Source of the DNA: Hydrotaea diabolus
Lineage: Eukaryota > Arthropoda > Insecta > Diptera > Muscidae
Assembly: GCA_963513945.1 (NCBI GenBank)
Contig: OY740716.1
Location: 229,305,157-229,369,156, forward strand
Reading direction: 5' to 3'
Length of the DNA stretch: 64,000 nt
Shown: positions 22,016 through 33,684 of the stretch, one piece after another
Numbering within the stretch: position 1 is the first letter of the stretch
How the letters are laid out: each line of letters starts with the position of its first letter
Translations under genes and position numbers: made by a program
Notes under the pieces: generated by a model
Databases searched by the model: none
What the model was told of the DNA's origin: nothing
The model's input: only the letters and a program-made list of their open reading frames with translations

Positions 22016-22520
22016 CTACAAATATTCGAACATGGCGCACCCTGCTATATAAAAACATATTTTTTTGTTATGTATACTAAAAAACATTAAAACAAAAAGT
22101 GGTCACATCGGCGAACTTATACAGGGTCCATCTGCAGAAGATGTGATAATAACTCATTTCAAACTGATAGTTCAAAAACATTTTTACAAAGCAAAACAAA
22201 TATATTTTATTGATTTATTTACGAGTATTAAATTTATATTGTTTTAATAAATTGTATTTCTTTATTTTATTATTGTATTAAGTTAGTCCGGCTTTAGGGA
22301 TTTTTTTCGACAACAAGAAAAATAAATAAAATTGCGTTTTTTTATTGTCTGCTTTTGATGAAGTCGCCCAAGAACCCTCTTCTAGTTCAACTTTCTTTGT
22401 TGTTTATAAAGAGAATAAAGTTCGTTATACTACTCTAAATTTTGTTCAATGTTGCCAGATTACCATATTGCAAACAAACTATGTAACTAAGAAACACGAA
22501 AAGAGCACGGCTATTGTTTC
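22016..22520 (+). repeat. Dispersed repeat R, copy 3
   Basis: Collinear with 1030-1660: 'aacatggcgcaccctgcta', 'cacatcggcga', 'gtctgcttttgatgaa', 'caatgttgccagattacca', 'agagcacggctatt'. Non-coding. Confidence 0.55.
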
Positions 22521-22654
22521 TTTCCTCTACCAAATTAAAGATTGTTTTTAATATTAAAAGCCGAATACGCTTACTTAATCAGTGCACCCATCATTTTTAA
22601 GCAATCACAGACGCTGCGGATTTTAACGGCTGAAATAGACCGAGTAGTTATTAA

Positions 22655-23909
22655 AAATATTGCTATATATACTACTGGCCTAGACTACACTAAGTCTTGC
22701 CTGGCGCCATCTGACATATCCATAGGAAAGTTTGACATTTTTTAGCATTAAGGGACTCAGAACGTTTTGACGTACGACCATCATTTGTGTTGTTTACAGT
22801 GACTTGAAACAATCAATTTGGCAAAGAAATGGAATTAACTCGTGAACATTTTCGTGCGATCATTTTTCACAACTTTCGACTTCACGACAAGAGTGCATCG
22901 ATGAACTTAAATCTTTGTATGGTGATAAAGCACCATCCTATAGCACTGTGAGAAACTGGTTTAATGAATTCAATCTTGGCCAACGTTCGCTCAAAGACGA
23001 AGGTCGTCCAAAAAACGGCCGTTCTGCCAGAGAACATTGATGCCGTGCGTAAACTGATAATGCAAGATCGTCATGTGACATACCGTTAGAAAGAGGTATC
23101 CTTGGGCATTTCTTCCACCAGCATTAAATTCGATATTGCATGAACACCTGGCCGTAAAAATGGTTTGTTCTCGTTGGATCCCGCACAGTTTGACAATTGC
23201 TTAAAAAAAGGCTCGAGCCGATTGGTCCAAAGAAATTTTAAAAAAATACGATCGCGGTGCTTCGAAACACGTTTATAAGATCGTCACAGGTAACGAATAA
23301 TGGATCCATGCGTATGAGTCCAAAACAAAACAGCAATCGACTGTGTAGGTCTTCGTAGACGAGCCAGAGCCAACGAAAGTTGTTCGTGGAAGAAGCACTT
23401 CGAAGCAAATGGTCGCCTGTTTCTTCGGCAAAACTATTCATGTGGCTACTGTTCCGCTTGAGCAACGTAGGACGGTCAATTCTGAGTGGTACTCCACAAT
23501 TTGATTGCCTGAAGCCTTCGGAGAAATTCGAAAAACGAACAAGAGAAGACGATTCATTGTGCACCATGACAAATGCTCTCACACATCGGCTCAAACTAGC
23601 ACCTTTTTGACCGGCCAAAACGATGAATTGATGGGTCATCCGCCGTACAGTCCTGCCTTGGCACCTAATGACTTCTGTTTATTCTCGCACATAAAGAAAA
23701 AATGCGTGGTCAACGACTTTCGTCGCCAGAAGATGATGTTCCAAAATCATTTTTTAGAGGTGTCTCAATCGTAGTGGAAAAAGTGCTTCAACAATTAGTT
23801 TGAGCGCATGCAAACGTGTATAAATCATGCTGGAGAATACTTTGAAAAACAATAAAACCATTTTTGATAATAAATATTCGCATTTTCATTATTAGCAGCC
23901 CTCGTATTT
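22655..23909 (+). mobile_element. DD34D mariner, family A copy 4, decayed but near full length
   Basis: The right TIR is intact (ttagcagccctcgta, ending 23909); the left end is eroded. The transposase starts at ATG 22829 (MELTREHFRAIIFHNFR). A 9-bp-scale deletion then shifts the frame, and stops follow (for example after VTYR near 23085). The first catalytic Asp reads N followed by a stop (VTGNE). The second is retained (IVHHDK). The third is Ala (PPYSPALAPND). Dead by several independent lesions. Confidence 0.87.
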
Positions 23910-24293
23910 CCATTTAAAAAAATCTATAAGGCGATATTCAAGTCCTACAATTAAAAAGAGATTAAACCGCCAATCAAAAACCGAATCTGGAAATTCTAGA
24001 TTGACTTCATTAGAACCAATGTTCCTAGATGAATCTGCTTTAAGTCTTATAACACTTACTATCACTTCACTCATTCAGCCACTCATTCACACTCTCTTGC
24101 TAGCACACACATACATGGGTTCGCCCCCTGTTATTGGAGACACACTCCGCACTCGTATAACAGTTGAGCGCAATGGCAACTCTACACTCCACATAACGTT
24201 TAACGTCATAGGCTTGCGTGTAGTGTCGGTGTGTGGCTGTTGCTGATGTTGTTGTATTAGATGACAGATGACACTAATCACTGACGCTTGTGT

Positions 24294-24484
24294 TTAAGGC
24301 CTATTTAGTCTCGACGGTTGACGGTTGACGGTAGATTCTGCAACCTGCAGAAGTCTACCGTCGTCAACCGTCAAACTGTAGTTATCTCCCTCTAACACAT
24401 GCAAAATGCAACCCTCAACTGAAATAGCTGATTGCCTACCGTCAACCGTCCACCGTCAACCGTCGAGACTAAATGGGCCTTTAA
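24294..24484. mobile_element. Small foldback element with gacggtt repeats
   Basis: Inverted repeats of about 40 bp: ttaaggcctatttagtctcg followed by repeated gacggtt units on the left, the complement on the right ending aaatgggcctttaa. The TTAA-like sequence at each edge may be the target. 190 bp, non-coding, with no related copy seen in the window. Confidence 0.75.
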
Positions 24485-25284
24485 CAACAACAGAAAATAC
24501 CCCCTGCATCCGGATCCCCTTTGTGATGAGAGTACACCAGTGCGTATGATTGTTGTTTACGTTGTCGGCTGTAGATTATTTTCTCCGTCTTTACATTTTG
24601 TCTAAATATTTAATTATTTATTGAATATTTGATTTGTCTACATTTGTAGTTCTTTTTTTATTATACAGAAGATGTTCTCTCTCTAATTCAGAGAAATTGC
24701 AATATTCGGAAATATTTTCGCCATGATGCTAGCCTGGTAAGACAAAGAGTGGGATCAAAGTTCAAATGTCTAGAAAAAGTCATAGCTAGTAGATTTCCAG
24801 AAGAAAATGACTATGCATATTTTGTAATTAAATTAATTGTGATTATTAGGTAAATGTTTAGTAAGTAATTATTGATAAAGAAAGGAAGGCGTGCTTGATT
24901 AGCATCTCCAAACAGATGTTTGTCTGGTTCTACGGATGTAAGTCACATGTGTAAAGTAGTAGATTGCACATACTAATTTTAAACACTTTTTGCCGCAGGA
25001 ACACAAGGTTTTGTTACAAAATCCAAGTCGGATTTGCTCACCTAATATAATGGAAAACAAATTGCGATATAAATAAGGGTTCTTGGTTTCGCTGCTTTGT
25101 TTACATTTTTATCGCCACATTACTTTGTCAAAAGGAACTAACCAAAGGTCAGTTGGAAATGATTCGTGTGTGTCTGGGCTGAATTTCATTGTTTTTAAAT
25201 TAGCCATGTCATGATTTGTGTAAATTCCCGCTTTATCTGGGGGAGAATTTCCCCCTTTAAATTTCACCAAAAACCATTTTGCGT
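24485..25284. other. Unassigned sequence
   Basis: AT-rich, no gene or TIR pair recognised. Confidence 0.4.
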
Positions 25285-26650
25285 TTTATAAAGGGTGGTT
25301 TATTTAAAATTTTAAATTTGAACTAACGATTACTTTGACTTTGAGGGGTAGAAAAACTTTGATTGACGCAATAAACTCAAACAAAGTTGGGAAATATTAA
25401 AAATTACTTCCAAAGTAGTGAGTCTTTAACGCAAACTGTAAGGCCTTTAGTTTAGTTTGTGCGTCAATAAAAGAAGTGAGTGGATTATTGTTGGACAAAC
25501 AAACCGAGTACATTTTCGTCCAGTGCTTTCAATCAAAAACATTGCTGCTGTGGCTGAGAATGTCCAACAGCATCCATCAACATCAATTCGTCATCGTTCT
25601 CAGGAAGTGAACATTTATTGCACTTCTTTGAGAAGAATTTTGCAATAAACTCAAACAAAGTTGGGAAATATTAAAAATTACTTCCAAAGTAGTGAGTCTT
25701 TAACGCAAACTGTAAGGCCTTTAGTTTAGTTTGTGCGTCAATAAAAGAAGTGAGTGGATTATTGTTGGACAAACAAACCGAGTACATTTTCGTCCAGTGC
25801 TGAGAATGTCCAACAGCATCCATAAACATCAATTCGTCATCGTTCTCAGGAAGTGAACATTTATTGCACTTCTTTGAGAAGAATTTTGCACAAGGTTTAA
25901 TTGGTCCAAGAACTAAAGCCTGAGGACCATTCGATGCGTGTTCGCTTCGTCCAATGAATGACAGAAAATGAAGAATTTTATTGAAAAAAATGTGTTTTAA
26001 GAAGAATCTTATTTTCATCTCGGTGGCTATGTCCATAAGCTAAATTGCAGCATAGCTGGTTTAGAGAACCCACACGTGACTATTGAGAAGCCAATGCATC
26101 GACAACGAGTCACTGTTAAATGTGAATTTTGGTCTGACGGCATCATTGGGTAATTTTTCTTTGAAAATGAGCAAGAAGCCACTGTGAGCGGCAACGGTGA
26201 GGGTTACTGCCCCTTGCTGAACAAATTTTGTTTCCAAAAATTCAAGAGAATGACATGTGCGACATTTTGTTTTAACAAGACGGGGCCACATGTCACACAG
26301 CTCAAGCAACCATCGATTTTTTATGCACTGTTTTTGAACATCGAATAATCAGCCGAAATTGTGATGTCAATTGGCCGTCTCGAAACTGTGTTTTGAGCTC
26401 TTTGGATTATTTCGAAGGTGAGCCATTAAAGGATAAATATTAAGCAAAGCATCCAGAGACAAAAGAAGCAACGAAACAGGAAATCAAAGTTGCCATTGAA
26501 GAGAAACAATCGAAAATGTATTGAAAAATTGGGTGGATCGGATGAGGTACTGCCAAGCTAGTTGTGGTACTCATACGATGATATTGGATTCCGTTATTAT
26601 ATGACAAAGTTTAACCTTTCCAATAAAACCAGAAATTTGAAAAAAATTAT
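25285..26650 (+). mobile_element. DD41D mariner, family B copy 4, most complete, decayed
   Basis: The left TIR (gggtggtttatttaaaattt) at 25290 is followed by the transposase HTH region (RVHFRPV, AAVAENVQQHPSTSIRHRSQ), here within a tandem duplication (25371-25889). Then come LIGPRTKA and the middle ENPHVTIEKPMHRQRVTV, DGIIG and FFFENEQEA (about 26065-26180). The C-terminal WVDRMRYC and a stop near 26603 follow, with the 3' TIR start (accagaaatttgaaaaaa). Many stops and frameshifts. The outer right end is missing at about 26650. Confidence 0.8.
25371..25889 (+). repeat. Tandem duplication inside family B copy 4
   Basis: Unit 1 is 25371-25643 (273 bp) and unit 2 is 25644-25889 (246 bp). They are almost identical except that unit 2 lacks about 27 bp (ttcaatcaaaaacattgctg region). 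The duplication covers the HTH-coding part of the transposase. Confidence 0.85.
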
Positions 26651-27163
26651 CAGTTCTCAAGAACGCTAGAAAGTCAATATAGGAAAAACCACAGAAAACA
26701 CTTAATTCGCACACTTCAAACTAAAGATTAATCGATAATCGTGTTTTTTTAATTTTGACTTTCTAGAGTTCTCGTGATAGTCTACAAATGAATGTGGAAA
26801 AATAAAATGAGAATTTATGCGTTACTGTAGTGCTGATTTTCTTTCAATTATTTAGGTTGCATGTACTTTAAGTATTTTATCAGTACAATCGAATGTGAAT
26901 CGAATGAAGTATCGGTGGAAATGTGAATAAAAGCTTCACATATCGCACCTGCTTAACAAAAGTGTTTTAACTCAATAACATTGAATTTTTATTACAGCCC
27001 AAAAAATGTTTGCTTACAAACTTAAAGCAATCTAAAATATAGGGACGGTCGGTCATATTGGGGGAATAAATGCAAACAATAAGGATTTGTACAGAAAACC
27101 TGAATAATTCTTGGCGTAAAGTCAATAATATTCGAATCATTTAACTAAATTTGAGGTATAAAA
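26651..27163. other. Unassigned sequence
   Basis: No gene recognised. Confidence 0.35.
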
Positions 27164-27366
27164 GTGTAGTTGCCCCAACTGGAGGTATTGGCAACCAAAC
27201 AAGTTAGATACATATTTTTGCGGAAATTAATATGTTATCATAAAACAAATTGTTTGTTTTGAGTTATGACACAGTTTTAATCATCCTCACCGATAATTGG
27301 ATATAGTAAAAATATGTCTGCAACTCGATTGGTTGCCACTACCTCCAGTTGGGACAACTACACATT
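27164..27366. mobile_element. Small TIR element, about 200 bp
   Basis: The left arm gtgtagttgccccaactgg continues to gcaaccaa; the right arm ttggttgccactacctccag continues to actacac. Together they form inverted repeats of about 35 bp with only a few mismatches. Non-coding. Confidence 0.75.
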
Positions 27367-27590
27367 AATACCGCATTTTATTGGCAGGCATGACCGATCA
27401 ATTGGTTGTGGGTTAAATATTTCAATCGTATTTATTATCTTTTGGCATGTCAAGCCGAATATCCATTGTGCTTTGACACGTTTGATGACTGCTATGAAAA
27501 TCCTTTGTTTTCAACTGAGTTTTTGAAGTTTTAATGAATTTTCAATTAGTTTTTCTCTGTGTGTACTTTAAACGAACTCTACATAAAGCC

Positions 27591-27815
27591 TTAATGTCGG
27601 GGTTGTGATGGCTTACTAAAAATAAGATTTTTGAAGCTGTCGAATAACTTCAAGTAGTTCATTCCGTTGTAAGGCCGCTTGTTATCATTTGTGAAAATAT
27701 TTGAGCATGAGTCAACTTTGCGGAACATCTCAACTGGACAATAGGATTTATCCGGCATATTTTGTGGTAGCACAATGCTGACAAACACTAACTTCGGTAA
27801 TTGCCGGTTCTAAAA
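27591..27815 (-). other. Unrecognised open frame preceded by an acceptor-like site
   Basis: On the minus strand, tacatttttag at 27826-27816 is followed by about 74 open codons containing CPVEMFRKVDSC, SNIFTNDNKRPYNG and FDSFKNLIF, ending at a stop (27593-27591). No family was recognised. It could be an old exon, a transposase scrap or chance; no donor-linked partner exon was found. Confidence 0.25.
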
Positions 27816-27898
27816 ATGTATTCCATAATTACAATAAAATACTTTTCAGTCATCTCTAAAATGCACTTGTAGTGATATTTTCTTTAAATTATTATTTT

Positions 27899-28822
27899 TT
27901 ATACCCGCACCACATAGTGGTATGGGGTATAATGGCTTAGTGCTTGCGTTTGTAACACATCGAAGGAATCGAGTTAGAATACCGGGACCAGAGAGAAAGT
28001 TGCTCAGAATTACATTTTGAGTCGATCTAGCCATGTCTGTCTGGCTGGCTGGGCGGTTGGCTGGCTGGATGTAAAGATGTCCATCTATTCTTGTAATCAA
28101 AGTACAGGTCCCATTTATGCACCGATCTTGATGAAACTTGGCATGTGGTAATATATTGGGACAAGGACGGACGCTATTGAATTTGGTCCAAATCGGAGTA
28201 CTTTTTGATAGACCCCCATACAAAGGAACTCCCGGATTTGGTCCAAATCCAGTTGATGTCGCGTGTATTGGTCAACAAATTAAAAAAATATGCCATTCGA
28301 TGTAGAACTGACCACAAAATGTAAAAAAAATAGTTGGGCCCGCCTCTCGGACCTACGGGGCCTTCAGAACCCAAAAAATGGACCCATGATTTTAAATATA
28401 AGTGTGACCCCTTAAATGAAAGGAAATTATCTTACAATTTTAAATACAGAAAAAAATTCGACCTGTTTGGGCCCCAGGGTCCATTAGGAGGGTCCAAAAG
28501 TTTCGGTTTACCCGGATTTTAGTGTGACCCCTCAAATGACAGGGAATTGCCTCAGGACTTTAAATATGTCAAGCCAAATGATTTATCTCGTCCGTGGGAG
28601 GGCACAGGGTCCGAAAACAAGGTATGAAAATGTGGACCAACTATAATTGTTATACCCTCACCACATAGTGGTATGGGGTATAAAGGCTTAGTGCTTGCGT
28701 GATAGATACAGATAGAAATAGCGACGAGTGCTTTCGATTAACAGGAGACTTAATCACATTTATAGTGGTGCGGGTATCATAGAGTCGGCCACGCCCGACT
28801 ACAGCACTTACTTACTTGTTAT
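27899..28822. repeat. Muscoid-type dispersed repeat V, copy 1
   Basis: Begins with tatacccgcaccacatagtg followed by its mirror gtatggggtata. The same block recurs as a direct repeat at 28651. The interior has the typical phrases gtcgatctagccatgtctgt, aagtacaggtcccattta and gatgaaacttggcat. It ends cgcccgactacagcacttac then ttacttgtta. This arrangement is common in calyptrate fly genomes; its class (Helitron-related or other) is not decided here. Confidence 0.65.
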
Positions 28823-29440
28823 AATTAAATTAGGTCTAGAACTCACAATCATTTTAGTCTCTATCGCACTTATTTCTAGATGTTGCAAACGTCACAATTA
28901 ACTAGATATACCTAGCATTAATGGCTGGAGGGGGCACATTTTGAAACAAGTTTTAAAATTAATGCTAAAATTCAATATATTCGAATATGATAACATTAAT
29001 GAGACTTACTACCGCCAACTAACATGACTTAACAATTTTACATCATAAAAAATTATCTAATAGTAATTACTGAAATAAATAAAAAAAAATTCTCAGCATT
29101 TTAACGTTGGAGGTAGGTGTTCACAATAAATCTAGATTTCTCTTACAGTGCTACCCATTTTAATAGGTTCAAGAAAAACTAAATCAAACAACGAGTAAAT
29201 TTGAACTTAATTTTTAGTAAAAATCTCAAAATGTAAATTTTTTCAAATAATTTAATATGGAGCGTAGATAGTATTTAAATAATTAAAAATCTTGGTATGT
29301 ATGTAAAAGCTTGACAATTATTATTTATTCTCAATTTATGTACCGCAATCACTAGTGAGAGCCTAAAGAATTATCATTCGCACAGATTTCGAGAAAAATA
29401 AATGCAAACCAACTATGTCGGATTTCTTCAAACTGACCTC
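28823..29440. other. Unassigned sequence
   Basis: AT-rich, nothing recognised. Confidence 0.35.
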
Positions 29441-29442
29441 TA

Positions 29443-29954
29443 CACACAGAAAAAAATACAAGCAGGAAATCGGTTGGAACAACAACGATTCGGTTGAAAA
29501 AGAGGAACTTGGTTTGTAATCACCAAATCTTTAAAATCGTAATAAATATGATCACCGTACTGTGCTCACAACTTATTGATCGGTCAAGCCTATGAAAAGC
29601 GAAAAAGTTACTAATTGGTAACTGGTTGTGGCAACCAATACTCTTACAAAATTTTTGTTGCTGTAACCAATTATTTAATGGTATTATTTAATATAAAATA
29701 ATTCGATTATTTCTGACCTTAAGCCAGTCGTTTAACCAAACTTTTTTAAGTAAAAATCATCCATCATCTTTTCTACTTTTTCCTCTTTATGACCTTCAGT
29801 ATGAGTACTTCAAGCACTTCAGTTTAATAAACATACAGTTTTTGCGTCTCGACTAAATTTTAATTTTTTGGTTAATTCATGTAGGTGCATGTAACCACAA
29901 TCATTCGGTTGGCAAAAAAACGTCGGTTGTGGCAACGATTCTGTTCTCTGTGTG
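29443..29954. mobile_element. TIR element with TA duplication, 512 bp
   Basis: The ends cacacagaaaaaaa (29443) and ttctctgtgtg (29954) are inverted and flanked by TA on both sides (29441-29442, 29955-29956). Subterminal 'ggttggaacaacaacgatt' and 'ggttgtggcaacgatt' blocks also mirror each other. TA duplication suggests Tc1/mariner-type mobilisation. The same end type (cgcagagaaaaaaa) opens another piece at 30750. Non-coding. Confidence 0.7.
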
Positions 29955-29956
29955 TA

Positions 29957-30744
29957 CGAATATGGAGCTCACGGATGTAGGTTTTGACTTGTTTAAATTA
30001 ACTTTAAATTTGTTGACCCATTTTTTTTAAAACAAATTGCCTATTTCAGTTTGTGAACCAAATTAAAGTATGACTTTGCTTTATACTAAAGATTCATATA
30101 ATATTTCTTAAGAGATATACTTATAGAACTAAAATATCTTCTGCGCTTTTCTAAAATATTTCTTTTCAAGTTACCCTATTTAAGAGGTTTCGACTGTATT
30201 TAAGAATATTTTTCTTTGTGTTGACAGACAATCTATATTTTACAAATTAAAAGCGGAAAATAGTTGAGCGACTTTTGAATTAAATTCGGAAAAACAAGTT
30301 TCGTTGTGAAACGATTGTCGGAGTAGGTGTGTTCGTTTACAATTTATATCGCGTAGCTTGGAATTATTACAGCTATCGAGCGTGCTGGCCACAAAAAAGT
30401 AATAATTACTCGTAAATACAAAGTAAAAGTGTCTACAGTTGGACTGCTACGAGTTCATATACACACACATAAAGTCAGCTTAAAATCGGTTCGGACTACG
30501 AAAATTCCATTGGAGTAGCTGCTCTTTTTGTTGCAATCAACAGATTAATCTTTAAGGAAATTCGGTGAGAAGTACCTTAAGATAATAGCTAATATTATGA
30601 TACAGCTTACTAAAATTTAGTTTTGGTACAGTGTTGAGCAAAATTAATGGTTGGTACAATGACAACAAATTGTTAATGACAACAAATAATTTGGTTATAA
30701 TTACTTAGTGAAAACCAGTGCTATAAAATCATATAAAATTAAAT
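29957..30744. other. Unassigned sequence
   Basis: No gene. A lone ggtgtgttcgtttac at about 30325 matches the terminus of element K (1750-3181). Confidence 0.35.
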
Positions 30745-31020
30745 ATACACGCAGAGAAAAAAAAGGTGGCACTCGGTCTGAACTACAAAAAATCTATTGC
30801 AATCACCACCTTTCCATGATATTAACGGGCCATATACCATAATATGGTAACTACGATAATATTGCAGTACCTACATCCAATAAATCGGTTGTACACACCG
30901 AATTCAGTAAAAACATTGGTTTTCACAACCGATTTTTATATAATTTTTTATAAACTATTAGTATAGCATGCGCTACTATTATAACCATTTTCCTTTTACA
31001 AAAATTCTGATTTGTTAAGC
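30745..31020. mobile_element. Partial TIR element related to that at 29443
   Basis: The left end tacacgcagagaaaaaaaag is followed by 'ggttgtacacaccgaatt' and 'ttcacaaccgatttt' blocks like those of the 29443-29954 element. No matching right end found. Confidence 0.4.
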
Positions 31021-31495
31021 AAATGCCTATAAAAGTGCACCTTTTACCGCAGTACCTTTAGTCCCTTAAAGGGGCACTTTTTCCCCCTGGGCCGTTTCGC
31101 TCATTTACAATTCCAAACTGCTTATGACCATAAGTCTCCTCATACAAAATTTCAATCCTAGGTCAATTTGTTTGACAGCTATCGTGCTTTTAACATACCG
31201 GAAGGACGTACGGACGAAAAGGCAAAAATGCTGGACGTTTTGGCTCATGTGACCCAAAAACCTCACGCACGGTTAAAACAGGCGAATAAAAGCCAATATG
31301 ATCATATAGATAGGTACTCAAATTTATGCAATTTTTGCTACGAGTCCAAGTTATTTTGAAGTTTTGACTATGATTAGGGCTCAAGAATCAAAAAACCGAG
31401 CATTTTTTTGCTTTTTAGTATTATAAGGACGGTGGAGGATATATAAAGTTTGGTCTGTCCGAACGTAACGACGTTTTTACTTGTTTTCTTAAAAT
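31021..31495 (+). repeat. Muscoid-type dispersed repeat V, copy 2
   Basis: Shares the 'gtacctttagtcccttaa' block with 47164 and the 'gctggacgttttggctca' and 'gcgaataaaagccaatatga'-like blocks with 61625-61720. Ends with gacgtttttacttgtttt. Confidence 0.5.
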
Positions 31496-31735
31496 ATGTG
31501 AAAAACTATCAAAATATGTATAACTTTTCATTAATATTATGAAACTTTCATAACATGTCTGAAACATTGCACATACCTAAAAAAATTTTTCATTGGAGAA
31601 AAATCAATGCAACCTTTTTAAAGATATTATACAAGAAAAAAAGCTTTCGGTGTACTCGTTAGATCCCCGGCATTTATTTATGTGGTGGAAATCCCATAGC
31701 TGAAAAATGTTAAATGTGTCTATGTGCATTTAAAT

Positions 31736-32170
31736 CTGCACTGTTAAATTATGTTTGTAAAAATCATGAAATATGAGTATTTCATATAAATTAGGAAATT
31801 AAGAGATTATATTTTTGTACAAAACAAAAACCTTATTTTAAAAAAAGAAAAAACTCATAAAAGTTACGAAATCGGTTCGGGATTTTGAAGAGTTTAGTGA
31901 TTGATTTTCTTAAGAATTTTTTTCATATCATTTTTAGAATACGTTTTATGAAATAGTTTCAAATTTTACACCAAATGTTACTTATTTTTCATGAAATTGT
32001 TTCATATTTTTCATTACACTTTTTCATAATTATTATTTTATTTGACAATTTTGTATTTTGTTTGAAAAGTCATCCTGTTTACGATTTATGCGCAATTTTT
32101 AATAATTTAAATTTTCGCATATATTTCGAAATTTTTGCTTCATTTTTAAGAAAATGACAGATTTTTTTTA
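31736..32170 (+). repeat. Partial copy of element U
   Basis: Starts cactgttaaattatgtttgt, like the end of element U at 32171, and is immediately followed by it. Non-coding, AT-rich. Confidence 0.4.
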
Positions 32171-33684
32171 CACTGAAAAAATTATGTTTGTAAAAAACCA
32201 AATATTTCAAATAAATTACGAAATTTGTCTTATTTTTTCATCCAAAGAAAATGTTTCTAAAATATATGAAAAAAATCATAAAAATACGAAATCGATTTGA
32301 TGATAACAATTCGCGATTTTAAAGAATTTAATGAACGATTTTCTATTTTTTTTGAATTTATTTCATACTTTTTAAGAACAAAGTAGTTTCATATTTAACG
32401 CGGAATGTTTCTTATTTTTTTTTTTTTGGAAGTTGGTTCATATTTTTCATGACACAAATTCATAAGTTTTGAGTCACATTTCACAAAAAAAACACCCATT
32501 TTGTTAATAAAAATTACCAAATTTCTAAAAAATAGGTCGAAGAACAACATAAATTAAAAATTATAAAATTTGTTCATAATTAAACGCAGAAATGTTCACG
32601 AAAAATATGAATCTTTTTAATAAAATAGTTTTCGTTTTTTTTTAAGACTTCATCGGTCTTTTGGCATTTTTATGGTTTAAATCGAGACCTTTGTTGTTTC
32701 ATTTTAAAATCAACGTAAACGAAATTGGTGGAATGAAGTGGCTATGGCTGCAAGGCAGACAGTACAGCTGCTTCTAAACTCGCCAAGATTTTTTTCTTCG
32801 GCAGTCTTTTGCGACGATTACTTCAGCCACAAATCAAATGACTTGTACAGTAGACGCATTCGAGTGAATGAGAATTACCCCTTTTTCGTATGCATAAGCG
32901 ATCATAAAATGATGTTCTTAAAAATGACAAATAATTTTCTTGTAAAATCTTTTGATACAAAATAAGAATATCTGAAGCAAAATTTATACGAAATTGTTTT
33001 AATAAAAAATATTAGGGAAAAATAAGGACATTTTTAAGAGTTCGTTGCCTTAATTTGTAAAACCTTTTTCACAAAATACACGAAATGTACCGAAAACAAT
33101 CCATGAAGTGAACTTTTTCGTAAATCTTATGAAGCAAAATTATAAAATTGCTGCGAATTTTGTTGAACATTGAACTGGGATTAACCGAGTCGTGACCTCT
33201 TGAATCTAAATTTAAATAGAAGACAAGTGGTATTGATTTTCGTGGCTGCACACTGCTTTTTTGATTTCGGGTCTGTGACGACCTTCATCAGAAAGCTTCG
33301 CAACAATTGTTAAAAGGAAAACCGAACTAGGTTCTAAAGAACAGGTTCTCACCAAACGTATGAGAATTACTGTTGTAAATCTCACTTTTCGAGTTTTCTT
33401 CGCACCATTGACCACGAAAATACAATTCACTCTTTCGTATACATTAAAAAATTTATACGAAAATGTTTCTAAAAATTACGAATAAAGTTATTACGATGAC
33501 TTCATACAAAGTAAGAAATATTTTATAAAAAATATGAAGGAATAATTAGGACATTTCGTTAATTCGTAAAAATATTATCACAAAATACACGAAATTTCGT
33601 ACTTCGTCAATAATGTGAGGAATGTATGCAGAACACAACAAGGAAAATTTTTCGTAAAAAGCACGAATATAATTCTTTCAGTGT
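32171..33684. mobile_element. AT-rich TIR element U, about 1.5 kb
   Basis: The left end cactgaaaaaattatgtttg and the right end tataattctttcagtg form an imperfect inverted repeat. The interior holds a diverged copy (32648-32892) of the module tandemly repeated at 2109-2996, and a reverse-strand T repeat (33178-33440). A third related piece starts at 37116. No transposase found. Confidence 0.55.
33178..33440 (-). repeat. Dispersed repeat T, copy 3
   Basis: Reverse-strand match to 12540-12810, within element U. Confidence 0.6.
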
